Below are positions 1 through 6,162 of a stretch of 16,315 nucleotides of DNA, piece after piece. Under the pieces are notes generated by a model. The model ran no database searches, had not been told where the DNA came from, and worked only from the letters and a program-made list of their open reading frames with translations. Each line of letters starts with the position of its first letter. The stretch's first letter is position 1. Origin of the DNA: REEB426 sp964551975 (lineage in GTDB: Bacteria > Actinomycetota > Actinomycetes > S36-B12); NCBI GenBank assembly GCA_964551975.1, contig CAZKFI010000057.1, positions 1-16,315 of the forward strand, read 5' to 3'. The translations under genes were made by a program, and so were the position numbers.

Positions 1-223
1 GGCCATCGGTGGGCTGCATGGAGATAGCGCGCACCATGTTGTCGCCGATGTGCTGGGCAACCTCGAGAGTGAGCGTGTGGCGACCACCGCCTTCCGCGCC
101 AGCGTCGAAGGAGACGTCGACATTCAGCGCGTTGAACAACTCAGGCATGGCCTCGACGGGGAACTCCACGTCGACGACCGGGCCGGTGACCCGGGCCACT
201 CTGCCAGTTCCGGTTGCGCTCAT
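1..223 (-). CDS. atpD: ATP synthase F1 subunit beta, N-terminal part (cut by window edge)
   Basis: This is the first 74 codons of the catalytic beta subunit of F1, which carries the ATP-forming sites on the cytoplasmic face. The visible protein begins MSATGTGRVARVTGPVVDVE and continues with FPVEAMPELFNAL, then LTLEVAQHIGDNMVRAISM. This is the N-terminal beta-barrel of the family. The Walker A region lies outside the window. The ATG at 221-223 is chosen because an AGGGAGAG Shine-Dalgarno sequence sits 4 bases upstream (228-235), the strongest such site in the operon part of the window. The gene follows atpG after 70 bases. atpC (epsilon) would be expected next but is not in view. Confidence 0.95.
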   Translation of the reverse strand, partial: MSATGTGRVARVTGPVVDVEFPVEAMPELFNALNVDVSFDAGAEGGGRHTLTLEVAQHIGDNMVRAISMQPTDG

Positions 224-227
224 TTAT

Positions 228-235
228 CTCTCCCT
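228..235 (-). promoter_or_regulatory. Ribosome binding site of atpD
   Basis: Minus-strand AGGGAGAG is followed by ATAA and the atpD ATG. It is strong and well spaced, and the 70-base gap from atpG means atpD does not depend on translational coupling. Beta must be made in three copies per complex against one gamma, which fits a strong independent start. Confidence 0.6.
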
Positions 236-293
236 GCTCGTTCTGCGGACTGCGGTTCGGATGCTTCGCTGTGTTCGGTACTGCCGATGAGTA

Positions 294-1202
294 CTAGGAC
301 GCCGCCAGGGCATCTGCCCCGCCGACGATCTCGCTGATTTCCTGGGTGATCTCAGCCTGACGGGCCTGGTTTGCCTGCCTGGTCAGTGACCGGATGAGTT
401 CCTCCGCGTTATCGGTGGCGGACTTCATGGCACGTCGGCGAGCGGCGTGCTCCGAGGCCGCCGAATTGAGCAGAGCTAGGTAGACCATCTGCTCCACGTA
501 ACGCGGCAGCAGGGCATCCAGCACCGCCTCCGGCCCAGGTTCGAACTCGTAGAGCGGGAAGGGCATGCCCCCTTCGGTCTTCACGTCGACGACCTCATCG
601 ACGACCTCGAGCGGCAGCACACGCCGCACACGCGAAACTTGTGTGCCCATATTGATGAACTGCGTATAGACGATGTGGATCTCGTCCACACCGCCGGCGG
701 CGCTGTCTTGAGCGAAAGCGGCCAGCAGGTCAGCGCCGATTCGCTTGGCGTCGGCGTAGGTGGGCTGATCAGTAAACCCGGTGTACTCCCCACCCATCGC
801 ACGGCCACGGAATCGGTAGAAGGAGACTCCCTTGCGCCCCACCACGTAGGGCACCACCTGCATGTTCTTCTCCGCGAGATTGCGGGTCAGGGACTCTGCT
901 TCCTTCAGCGAGTTCGACGAGTAGGCACCGGCCAAGCCGCGGTCTGCGGTGATGACCAGCATCGCAGCACGAACCTGGTTACTGGTTCGCGCAGTGAGCG
1001 GGTGCTTGGAAACGTCGCTGGCGTGGGAAGCCGCTGCGGAGATCGCTGCCACCAGTTGCTCCAGATACGGCATCGACGCATCGAGGCGCTGCTGCGCCTT
1101 GATGATGCGCGATGAAGCAATGAGCTCCATGGCCTTGGTGATCTTCTTGGTCGCTTGGACGGAGCGGATGCGCCGCCGGTAGACCCGCAGTTGGGCGCCC
1201 AT
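294..1202 (-). CDS. atpG: ATP synthase F1 subunit gamma (central rotor shaft)
   Basis: Gamma is the rotating shaft that transmits torque from the c-ring to the alpha3-beta3 head. The 302-residue product opens with MGAQLRVYRRRIRSVQATKK, the N-terminal rotor helix. The conserved TADRGLAGAYSSN segment is at about residues 85-97, and a charged C-terminal helix (AARRRAMKSATDNAEEL onward) forms the other half of the coiled coil. E. coli gamma is 287 aa. The region before VDEIHIVYTQF is only slightly longer than in E. coli, so I do not see the roughly 14-residue loop described for mycobacterial gamma. It starts 3 bases after the atpA stop, with a CGAGG ribosome site inside the atpA end, so translation is probably coupled. 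The stop is TAG. Confidence 0.98.
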   Translation of the reverse strand: MGAQLRVYRRRIRSVQATKKITKAMELIASSRIIKAQQRLDASMPYLEQLVAAISAAASHASDVSKHPLTARTSNQVRAAMLVITADRGLAGAYSSNSLKEAESLTRNLAEKNMQVVPYVVGRKGVSFYRFRGRAMGGEYTGFTDQPTYADAKRIGADLLAAFAQDSAAGGVDEIHIVYTQFINMGTQVSRVRRVLPLEVVDEVVDVKTEGGMPFPLYEFEPGPEAVLDALLPRYVEQMVYLALLNSAASEHAARRRAMKSATDNAEELIRSLTRQANQARQAEITQEISEIVGGADALAAS

Positions 1203-1205
1203 GGG

Positions 1206-2840
1206 TCAGCCTCGCACCGCCCGCTTGATCTGCGTCGGATCGATGTCGGCATCATCGAGTGCCTCAACCGGCTCGTCATTGACCAGCAGAGCACCCGATG
1301 AGGTGGTGAACTGGCGCTTGAACGTACCGATTGCCTGCTCCAGGACGCTGATGGTGTCGTCCGACAGGTCGGTGGTGCTGCGGATCGTCGCGAAGACCTC
1401 AGCCTTGTTGCGATCCAGGTAATCCAGGAACTCCGCATCGAAGCGACGAATGTCCTCCACCGGCACATCGTCCAACTGTCCGGTGGTTCCGGCCCAGACC
1501 GAGACCACTTCGCGCTCCATGGCCTGCGGCTGATACTGCGGCTGCTTCAGCAACTCGACCAAGCGAGCGCCGCGCTCCAACTGCGCCTTGGAGGCAGCAT
1601 CCAGATCGGATCCGAATGCCGCGAAGGCCTCCAGCTCGCGGTACTGCGCCAGGTTCAGGCGCAAGCGTCCAGCCACCTTCTTCATCGCCTTGGGCTGCGC
1701 GGAACCGCCGACGCGGGAGACGGAGATACCGACGTTGATGGCCGGGCGTACGCCGGAGTTGAACAGGTCGGACTCTAGGAAGCACTGACCATCGGTGATG
1801 GAGATGACGTTGGTCGGGATGTAGGCCGATACGTCATTGGCCTTGGTCTCAATCACCGGCAGTCCGGTCATCGAGCCCGCGCCCATCTCGTTGGAGAGCT
1901 TCGCGCAACGCTCCAGCAGGCGGGAGTGCAAGTAGAAGACGTCGCCCGGGTACGCCTCGCGACCGGGCGGACGACGCAGCAGCAGTGAGACCGCGCGATA
2001 GGCCTCCGCCTGCTTGGAGAGGTCGTCAAACACGATGAGCACGTGCTTGCCGCCGTACATCCAGTGCTGGCCCACCGCCGAGCCGGTGTAGGGGGCCAGG
2101 TACTTAAAGCCCGCGGGGTCAGAGGCCGGGGCCGCGACGATGGTGGTGTACTCCATCGCGCCGTACTCCTCAAGGGCACCCTTCACCGAGGCGATGGTGG
2201 ACCCCTTCTGGCCGATCGCCACATAGATGCAGCGCACCTGCTTGGTGGGATCGCCGGACTTCCAGTTCTCGCGCTGGTTGAGGATGGTGTCCAAACAGAC
2301 AGCGGTCTTGCCGGTCTGCCGGTCGCCAATGATGAGCTGACGCTGACCCCGGCCGATGGCGGTCATCGCGTCGATGGCCTTGATGCCGGTCTGTAGCGGC
2401 TCCTTCACCGGCTGGCGCTGCACAACGGTGGGCGCCTGGACCTCAAGTGCGCGACGGGTCTCGGCCGCGATCGGACCTAGTCCGTCAATGGGATTGCCGA
2501 GCGGGTCGATGACCCGGCCAAGGAATGCGTCACCGACCGGCACCGAGAGCACCTCGCCGGTGCGGCGCACTGGCTGGCCTTCCTCGATCGCCGAGCCGTC
2601 ACCGAGTAGCACCACGCCGATTTCGCGCACGTCCAGGTTCAGGGCAACGCCGAGCAGGCCGCCCTCGAACTCCAGCAGCTCGTTCGTCATCGCCGAGTGC
2701 AGGCCTTCGACTCGGGCGATGCCGTCACCGGTCTGGATCACGCGACCGACTTCCTCACGGGCGGTCGTCGGCGAGTACGCGGCGACGTTCCGCTCGATCG
2801 CATCCCGAATCTCCTCAGGGCGGATCGTCAGCTCCGTCAT
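1206..2840 (-). CDS. atpA: ATP synthase F1 subunit alpha
   Basis: Alpha is the non-catalytic nucleotide-binding subunit of the F1 hexamer. The 544-residue product has the Walker A loop GDRQTGKT at 172-179, the Walker B strand HVLIVFDDLS at about 266-275, and the arginine finger in SVSRVG (Arg376, the E. coli position) that reaches into the catalytic beta site. E. coli alpha is 513 aa. The extra roughly 30 residues are at the C-terminus after KRQFTTSSG, acidic first (EPVEALDDADID) and basic at the end (QIKRAVRG). Actinobacterial alpha subunits carry such a tail, and in mycobacteria it restrains ATP hydrolysis. Whether this different tail does so is inference. The gene lies 73 bases after atpH, a gap that holds two hairpins, and 3 bases before atpG. 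Confidence 0.99.
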   Translation of the reverse strand: MTELTIRPEEIRDAIERNVAAYSPTTAREEVGRVIQTGDGIARVEGLHSAMTNELLEFEGGLLGVALNLDVREIGVVLLGDGSAIEEGQPVRRTGEVLSVPVGDAFLGRVIDPLGNPIDGLGPIAAETRRALEVQAPTVVQRQPVKEPLQTGIKAIDAMTAIGRGQRQLIIGDRQTGKTAVCLDTILNQRENWKSGDPTKQVRCIYVAIGQKGSTIASVKGALEEYGAMEYTTIVAAPASDPAGFKYLAPYTGSAVGQHWMYGGKHVLIVFDDLSKQAEAYRAVSLLLRRPPGREAYPGDVFYLHSRLLERCAKLSNEMGAGSMTGLPVIETKANDVSAYIPTNVISITDGQCFLESDLFNSGVRPAINVGISVSRVGGSAQPKAMKKVAGRLRLNLAQYRELEAFAAFGSDLDAASKAQLERGARLVELLKQPQYQPQAMEREVVSVWAGTTGQLDDVPVEDIRRFDAEFLDYLDRNKAEVFATIRSTTDLSDDTISVLEQAIGTFKRQFTTSSGALLVNDEPVEALDDADIDPTQIKRAVRG

Positions 2841-2859
2841 GTCCTGCTCATTCCCTTCG

Positions 2860-2901
2860 CACCCGCGAGCGGGTGATGCTTACGTACCTGCCGGCGGCAG
2901 G
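2860..2901 (-). other. Two adjacent hairpins in the atpH-atpA gap
   Basis: Reading the transcript, the first is a 6-bp stem CCTGCC/GGCAGG with a 3-base loop (2887-2901). The second is CACCCG-CTCG-CGGGTG (2860-2875), which can also pair as 7 bp with a 2-base loop. Both are perfect. No T-tract follows, and atpA starts 19 bases after the second, so a terminator is unlikely. A role as an mRNA processing or stability element, or in setting atpA output, is inference. Confidence 0.55.
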
Positions 2902-2913
2902 CACTGGATGGTG

Positions 2914-3729
2914 CTATGCGGTTCCCAGGATCGCGCGGCGAGCCTGTTCGAGTCTGCTGGCCACCGTTCCGTCGATGACCTCATCGCCCACGCGTACATG
3001 GACGCCACCGAGGACTGCAGGGTCCACGGCGATGTTCAGCCGCACGGTGCGGCCGGTGATGCGTGAGAGTGCGGCTGCCAGACGTTGTTCCTGGCCAGCC
3101 TCAAGCGGTGCTGCCACGCGCACCTGCGCCACCACACGCTGGCGTTGCTGTGCTGCGAGTTCACACAACTCCGCAACGGCTGCGTCGATGCGCCGACCGT
3201 GCAGGTATCCGGCGACGTGCCGCAGCACCGTCCGCGTTGCTCGGGTGCTGCGCTGTCCGAGGAGATCACCAACGATGGCGGCCTTCGTCTCGGCAGTCAG
3301 CGCCGGATCCGTCAGGGCCATTTGGAGTTCAGCGGACTGCTCGATCGCGCGACCGAACCGGAAGAGTTCCTCTTCCGTGGCGTCCAGGCTGGCGTCGTCC
3401 TGGGCAACGGCAAAGGCCGCCTGAGCGGCAAGTTGCTCGATGGCCAGCAGCAGATCACCGTCGTTCGACCAACGATCGGCAACCACGGCATCCAGAACCT
3501 GAGCCGTAAGGGGGCTCACCTTGCCGGCGAGCACCTGCTGCGCGATCCCGGTGCGTACTGCCGCCGGCTGGCCGGAGTCGGCCAGTGCACTGCGCAGCAG
3601 TGGTTGCCGATCGAGCAGTACGGCCACGGCGAACAATTCGTCGGCCAGTTCCGCGAAGCCGGCAGCCGCGCGCAACCCGTCCAGGTTTTGTACCTGGCGG
3701 GCGAGCGCATCGCGGCTGGCTCCCAACAT
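2914..3729 (-). CDS. atpH: ATP synthase F1 subunit delta (long actinobacterial form)
   Basis: Delta (OSCP) sits on top of F1 and ties it to the b-subunit stalk. The usual bacterial protein is about 177 aa. This one is 271, the length of the Streptomyces type. The family signature is at the C-terminus: LNIAVDPAVLGGVHVRVGD (about 231-249) followed by IDGTVASRLEQARRAIL. The extra length appears to come from an internal duplication of the N-terminal helical domain: residues 31-103 and 121-194 align at an offset of 90-91 (ELF, then AL-x-D, then LAAQ recur in both). The start ATG shares its A with the atpF stop (TGATG), so translation is coupled. Its own ribosome site is weak. The stop is TAG. Confidence 0.96.
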   Translation of the reverse strand: MLGASRDALARQVQNLDGLRAAAGFAELADELFAVAVLLDRQPLLRSALADSGQPAAVRTGIAQQVLAGKVSPLTAQVLDAVVADRWSNDGDLLLAIEQLAAQAAFAVAQDDASLDATEEELFRFGRAIEQSAELQMALTDPALTAETKAAIVGDLLGQRSTRATRTVLRHVAGYLHGRRIDAAVAELCELAAQQRQRVVAQVRVAAPLEAGQEQRLAAALSRITGRTVRLNIAVDPAVLGGVHVRVGDEVIDGTVASRLEQARRAILGTA

Positions 3730-4319
3730 CAGCGCGCCGCCTGCCGCTCGAGTTCGTCGAGGAAGTCGTCGACAGTCTTGCGCACCCGGGCATCGTCGGC
3801 GAGTGACTGCCCGACGACCTTGCCGGCCAATTGCACCGCCAACTCGCCAACCTGACGGGTCAGTGCCGCGGTGGCCTGGGCCCGGTCGGCGGTCAACTGT
3901 GCCTCAGCAGCAGCGGTGACCTGCTGCGCGGCCGTACGTGCCTCCGACTTGGCCTCTTCGATCATCGATGCCCGGTCGGCCTGCGCCTGGGTGCGGATAG
4001 CAGCGGCTTCCTCGCGAGCCTGCGCCAACTGCGCCTTGTATTCCTCTAGGGCGGCGTTGGCCTGCGCCTGGGCCTGCTCAGCCTTGGCCAGTCCACCCTC
4101 GATGGCCTCAGTACGCGCCGCAAGTGTCTTGCGAATGTTCGGCAGCGCGAACTTTGACAGGGCACCGAACACGATGAAGAAGGCGATCAGCCCGATGATG
4201 AGTTCGTCAACCGGCACTGCAAGGACGTTGGGCATCTCCTCCCCACCGCCACCAGCAGCGCGCACGGCCGTCGAACTCAGGGTGTCGACCACCTGCGCCA
4301 TGTGCACCATGTGCGCCAT
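3729..4319 (-). CDS. atpF: ATP synthase F0 subunit b (peripheral stalk)
   Basis: Subunit b is the stator that anchors delta and F1 to the membrane. The 196-residue frame has one membrane segment at about 38-59 (DELIIGLIAFFIVFGALSKF). This is followed by the stalk: PNIRKTLAARTEAIEGGLAKAE and a long Ala/Gln/Glu-rich helix to about residue 150, ending with VGELAVQLAGKVVGQSL and FLDELERQ. The start is ambiguous. ATG codons lie at residues 1, 4 and 7 within three near-identical 9-base units. GGGAG lies 7 bases before the first and GAGGAG 9 bases before the second. A further ATG at residue 29 also follows a purine-rich run but would leave few residues before the membrane helix. The outermost ATG is given. 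b is not fused to delta, unlike in mycobacteria. Confidence 0.95.
   Translation of the reverse strand: MAHMVHMAQVVDTLSSTAVRAAGGGGEEMPNVLAVPVDELIIGLIAFFIVFGALSKFALPNIRKTLAARTEAIEGGLAKAEQAQAQANAALEEYKAQLAQAREEAAAIRTQAQADRASMIEEAKSEARTAAQQVTAAAEAQLTADRAQATAALTRQVGELAVQLAGKVVGQSLADDARVRKTVDDFLDELERQAAR
4293..4319 (-). repeat. Three tandem 9-base units at the atpF start, each with an in-frame ATG
   Basis: On the minus strand the units read ATGGCGCAC, ATGGTGCAC and ATGGCGCAG, encoding MAH, MVH and MAQ. Units 1 and 3 differ by one base, and unit 2 differs from unit 1 by one base. The repeat multiplies possible start codons for subunit b and could change copy number by slippage without shifting the frame. 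Confidence 0.8.
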
Positions 4320-4336
4320 CTCCTCACTCCCGACGA

Positions 4337-4564
4337 TCAGGGACCGAAGACGAAGGGGACGACGAAGCCGATGAGAGCCAACGCCTCAGCCAGGGCGAAG
4401 CCCAGCAGCATGTTCTGCCGGATGACGCCGTAGGCCTCAGGCTGGCGAGCGATGGCCTGCACGCCTTGGCCGAAGATGATTCCGATCCCGATACCGGGAC
4501 CAATGGCAGCCAGGCCGTACCCGATCGAACCGATCGAGCCGGTCAGTTCCGCAAGAAGCGACAT
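4337..4564 (-). CDS. atpE: ATP synthase F0 subunit c (proteolipid ring)
   Basis: Subunit c forms the rotating membrane ring that carries protons. The protein is a two-helix hairpin. Helix 1 has the tight-packing glycine run GPGIGIGIIFGQG, the polar loop is ARQPEAYG, and helix 2 is MLLGFALAEALALIGFVVPFV. The ion-binding carboxylate is Glu60 (75-residue numbering) in FALAEAL. The residue after it is Ala, not the Ser/Thr typical of sodium-binding c subunits, so proton coupling is expected. I chose the ATG at 4564 because AAAGGA lies 6 bases before it. An in-frame ATG at 4570, two codons earlier, abuts that sequence and would give 77 aa. A short hairpin precedes the ribosome site. atpF follows after 17 bases. 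Confidence 0.97.
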   Translation of the reverse strand: MSLLAELTGSIGSIGYGLAAIGPGIGIGIIFGQGVQAIARQPEAYGVIRQNMLLGFALAEALALIGFVVPFVFGP

Positions 4565-4570
4565 GTCCAT

Positions 4571-4576
4571 TCCTTT
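4571..4576 (-). promoter_or_regulatory. Ribosome binding site that favours the second atpE ATG
   Basis: Minus-strand AAAGGA touches the ATG at 4570 but is 6 bases from the ATG at 4564. The second is the usable spacing, so subunit c probably begins MSLLAELTGS. Confidence 0.6.
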
Positions 4577-4583
4577 GCTCGTC

Positions 4584-4597
4584 CCGGCGGGTGCCGG
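4584..4597 (-). other. Hairpin upstream of the atpE ribosome site
   Basis: Minus strand CCGGC-ACCC-GCCGG is a 5-bp perfect stem with a 4-base loop, 7 bases upstream of the AAAGGA site. An A/C-rich unstructured stretch (CACAAACAAA) comes just before it. c is the most abundant F0 subunit, so the element may affect atpE translation or mRNA stability. This is inference. Confidence 0.4.
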
Positions 4598-4611
4598 TTT
4601 GTTTGTGCTTC

Positions 4612-5439
4612 CTAGTGCTCCGCGTGCAAGGCACCGCTGATGTACACGGCGGCCAGCAACGTGAAGATGTAGGCCTGTAGCGCCTGGATCAGGATCTCAA
4701 ACCCGGTCAGCGCCACCGTCACGACGAAGGAGGCGGCCGAGCCGAGGATGCCGATCACGCTGGCGCTGATCAGGTAGAACGTGGCCACGCTGAACGAGGC
4801 GATCAGCAGATGGCCGGCGAACATGTTGGCGAACAATCGGACCGAGTGGGTGAACGGTCGCACCAGCATGTTCGAGATGAACTCGATGGGAGCCAGCAGC
4901 AGATACATCGCCTTCGGCACCCCGGGGGGGAACATCATGTTCTTGAAGAAACCGATGAAGCCCTGGCGATAGATGCCGAGCGGAACCCAGGTCAGGTACA
5001 CCAGCAGCGCGAATGCCACGGGAATGGCGAAAATGCTGGTCACCGGGATCTGCGCGCCAGGCAAAATGCCGAAGAAGTTCAGAATCCAGATGAAGAAGAA
5101 GAAACTGAACAGGAAGGGAACGAACTTGTCGCCTTCCTTGCCGATCGCATCGCGCGCTATTCCATCGCGAATGAACAGGTACCCGACTTCGCCGACGTTT
5201 TGCGCCCCGCGCGGCACCAGAGCCGGACGACGGAAGGCGAACGAGAAGAAGCCGATCACCAGGGCGGCACCGAGGATCAGCAGCACGGTGATCTTGGAGA
5301 CGTCGAACTGCAATGACCCGATGGTGAAGGAGAAGATCGCGTCGTACTGGAAGATTTCCGCACCCGGTGCAGGGAATCCGCAACCGGAAAACAGGTGGCA
5401 GTCCAAACCGCCAGAGGCGGGGACGACACTACGACTCAC
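4612..5439 (-). CDS. atpB: ATP synthase F0 subunit a (proton channel)
   Basis: Subunit a is the membrane stator that forms the two proton half-channels against the c-ring. The 275-residue product is strongly hydrophobic with several membrane helices. The essential arginine is Arg201 in HSVRLFANMFAGH, matching Arg210 of E. coli. The last helix, FEILIQALQAYIFTLLAAVYI, is also conserved. The N-terminal CHLFSGCGFPAPGAEIFQY is of the actinobacterial type. The start is a GTG at 5437-5439, inside the end of the atpZ-like gene (11-base overlap), with AAGGGG about 11 bases upstream. There is no ATG in the frame until the middle of the protein, so GTG is the only reasonable start. The stop is TAG, 47 bases before the preferred atpE start. 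Confidence 0.97.
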   Translation of the reverse strand: MSRSVVPASGGLDCHLFSGCGFPAPGAEIFQYDAIFSFTIGSLQFDVSKITVLLILGAALVIGFFSFAFRRPALVPRGAQNVGEVGYLFIRDGIARDAIGKEGDKFVPFLFSFFFFIWILNFFGILPGAQIPVTSIFAIPVAFALLVYLTWVPLGIYRQGFIGFFKNMMFPPGVPKAMYLLLAPIEFISNMLVRPFTHSVRLFANMFAGHLLIASFSVATFYLISASVIGILGSAASFVVTVALTGFEILIQALQAYIFTLLAAVYISGALHAEH

Positions 5440-5719
5440 GCCCGTGATCCCCTTCGTCGTTCAGTCCCCGAACCACCAGGAATGTCGCCAGCGCGATGCC
5501 CGTGATGGCGCCGACCGCGATCAGCTGACTGCGGTATCCCACCCACACGGACAACAACCACCCCAGTCCGGCGTACAGCAACATGCCGGCGATGAGGCGG
5601 CTGGAGACCGTCCAGGCTGCGTTGGACAGCCGACGCGAATCCGCGAGGGTGACCGTGCGCCTGGGCGTATTCGAACCGTACCAGTCGCGCGCATCGCGGC
5701 CTTTCGTGGGGGCGGTCAT
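5429..5719 (-). CDS. AtpZ/AtpI-family small membrane protein of the ATP synthase operon
   Basis: The product has 96 residues. A charged N-terminus (MTAPTKGRDARDWYGSN) is followed by two membrane helices: about 41-60 (RLIAGMLLYAGLGWLLSVWV) and about 65-84 (QLIAVGAITGIALATFLVVR). It ends with a charged tail. The short two-helix hairpin with Gly-rich faces and its place before atpB fit the AtpZ family, which is associated with F0 assembly or Mg2+ transport. The frame stays open far upstream through atpI and the end of wecA, but that is a shadow. The ATG at 5719 forms an ATGA overlap with the atpI stop. The 3' end overlaps atpB by 11 bases. Family assignment is from hydrophobic pattern and position; sequence conservation in this family is low. 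Confidence 0.72.
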   Translation of the reverse strand: MTAPTKGRDARDWYGSNTPRRTVTLADSRRLSNAAWTVSSRLIAGMLLYAGLGWLLSVWVGYRSQLIAVGAITGIALATFLVVRGLNDEGDHGRES

Positions 5720-6153
5720 GCACCCGGCCCCAAGCTGCCGGGTTCGACGTAGAGCACCTTGGTTCGGGCGAAGACCCACACCTCGACCACCGTCCAGGCG
5801 ATGGTGCAGGCAACGATCACCGCCGCGAAGGCCTTGGTGTTGAAAGCAGTCGTTCCGGCCAACAGGATGATTAGGACGAACAGCACGCCGATCTTCAGCA
5901 AATAGGTCATCAGGGCCACGGTCATGGCCATCTGCGGGTTGGTTCGCAGCACGGATCCAACAACCAACTGTCCGACGGAGAAGAACGCCAGCACGATGAC
6001 GGTGGCGAGGGCCCCGCCGATCGCTCCGGGAACTCCGGTGAGCACCCAGGCCAACCCCGTGCTCACGAGCCCGACCAGTAGGCAAGCGCCACCGGCGCGC
6101 CGCAGGATCAGCCCATCGACGGTGCGAGCCGTTCCGGATCCGTTTTCGGGCAC
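5716..6153 (-). CDS. atpI: ATP synthase protein I (AtpI-like membrane protein)
   Basis: The 145-residue product has four predicted membrane helices: about 20-42, 45-68, 76-100 and 108-128. AtpI helps assemble or stabilise the c-ring and is not part of the finished enzyme. The family is poorly conserved, so the call rests on the four-helix topology, the size (Mycobacterium Rv1303, in the same place, is similar) and the position between wecA and atpB. The start is a GTG at 6151-6153 with only a weak GAAGG nearby, 9 bases after the wecA stop. Its TGA stop overlaps the next start as ATGA, so the AtpZ-like protein is probably translationally coupled. Confidence 0.78.
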   Translation of the reverse strand: MPENGSGTARTVDGLILRRAGGACLLVGLVSTGLAWVLTGVPGAIGGALATVIVLAFFSVGQLVVGSVLRTNPQMAMTVALMTYLLKIGVLFVLIILLAGTTAFNTKAFAAVIVACTIAWTVVEVWVFARTKVLYVEPGSLGPGA

Positions 6154-6162
6154 CTTCGCAAA

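Noticed and set aside
278..294. GTACT/AGTAC inverted repeat at the atpG end as a terminator
   Set aside because: It is only a 5-bp A/T-containing stem overlapping the stop codon with no T-tract, and atpD is expected on the same transcript.
2525..3424. Long plus-strand open frame (299 codons) across atpA and atpH
   Set aside because: It is antisense to two certain genes, is rich in Arg, Ser and Pro as expected for an off-frame of GC-rich DNA, and crosses a gene boundary. No recognisable domain.
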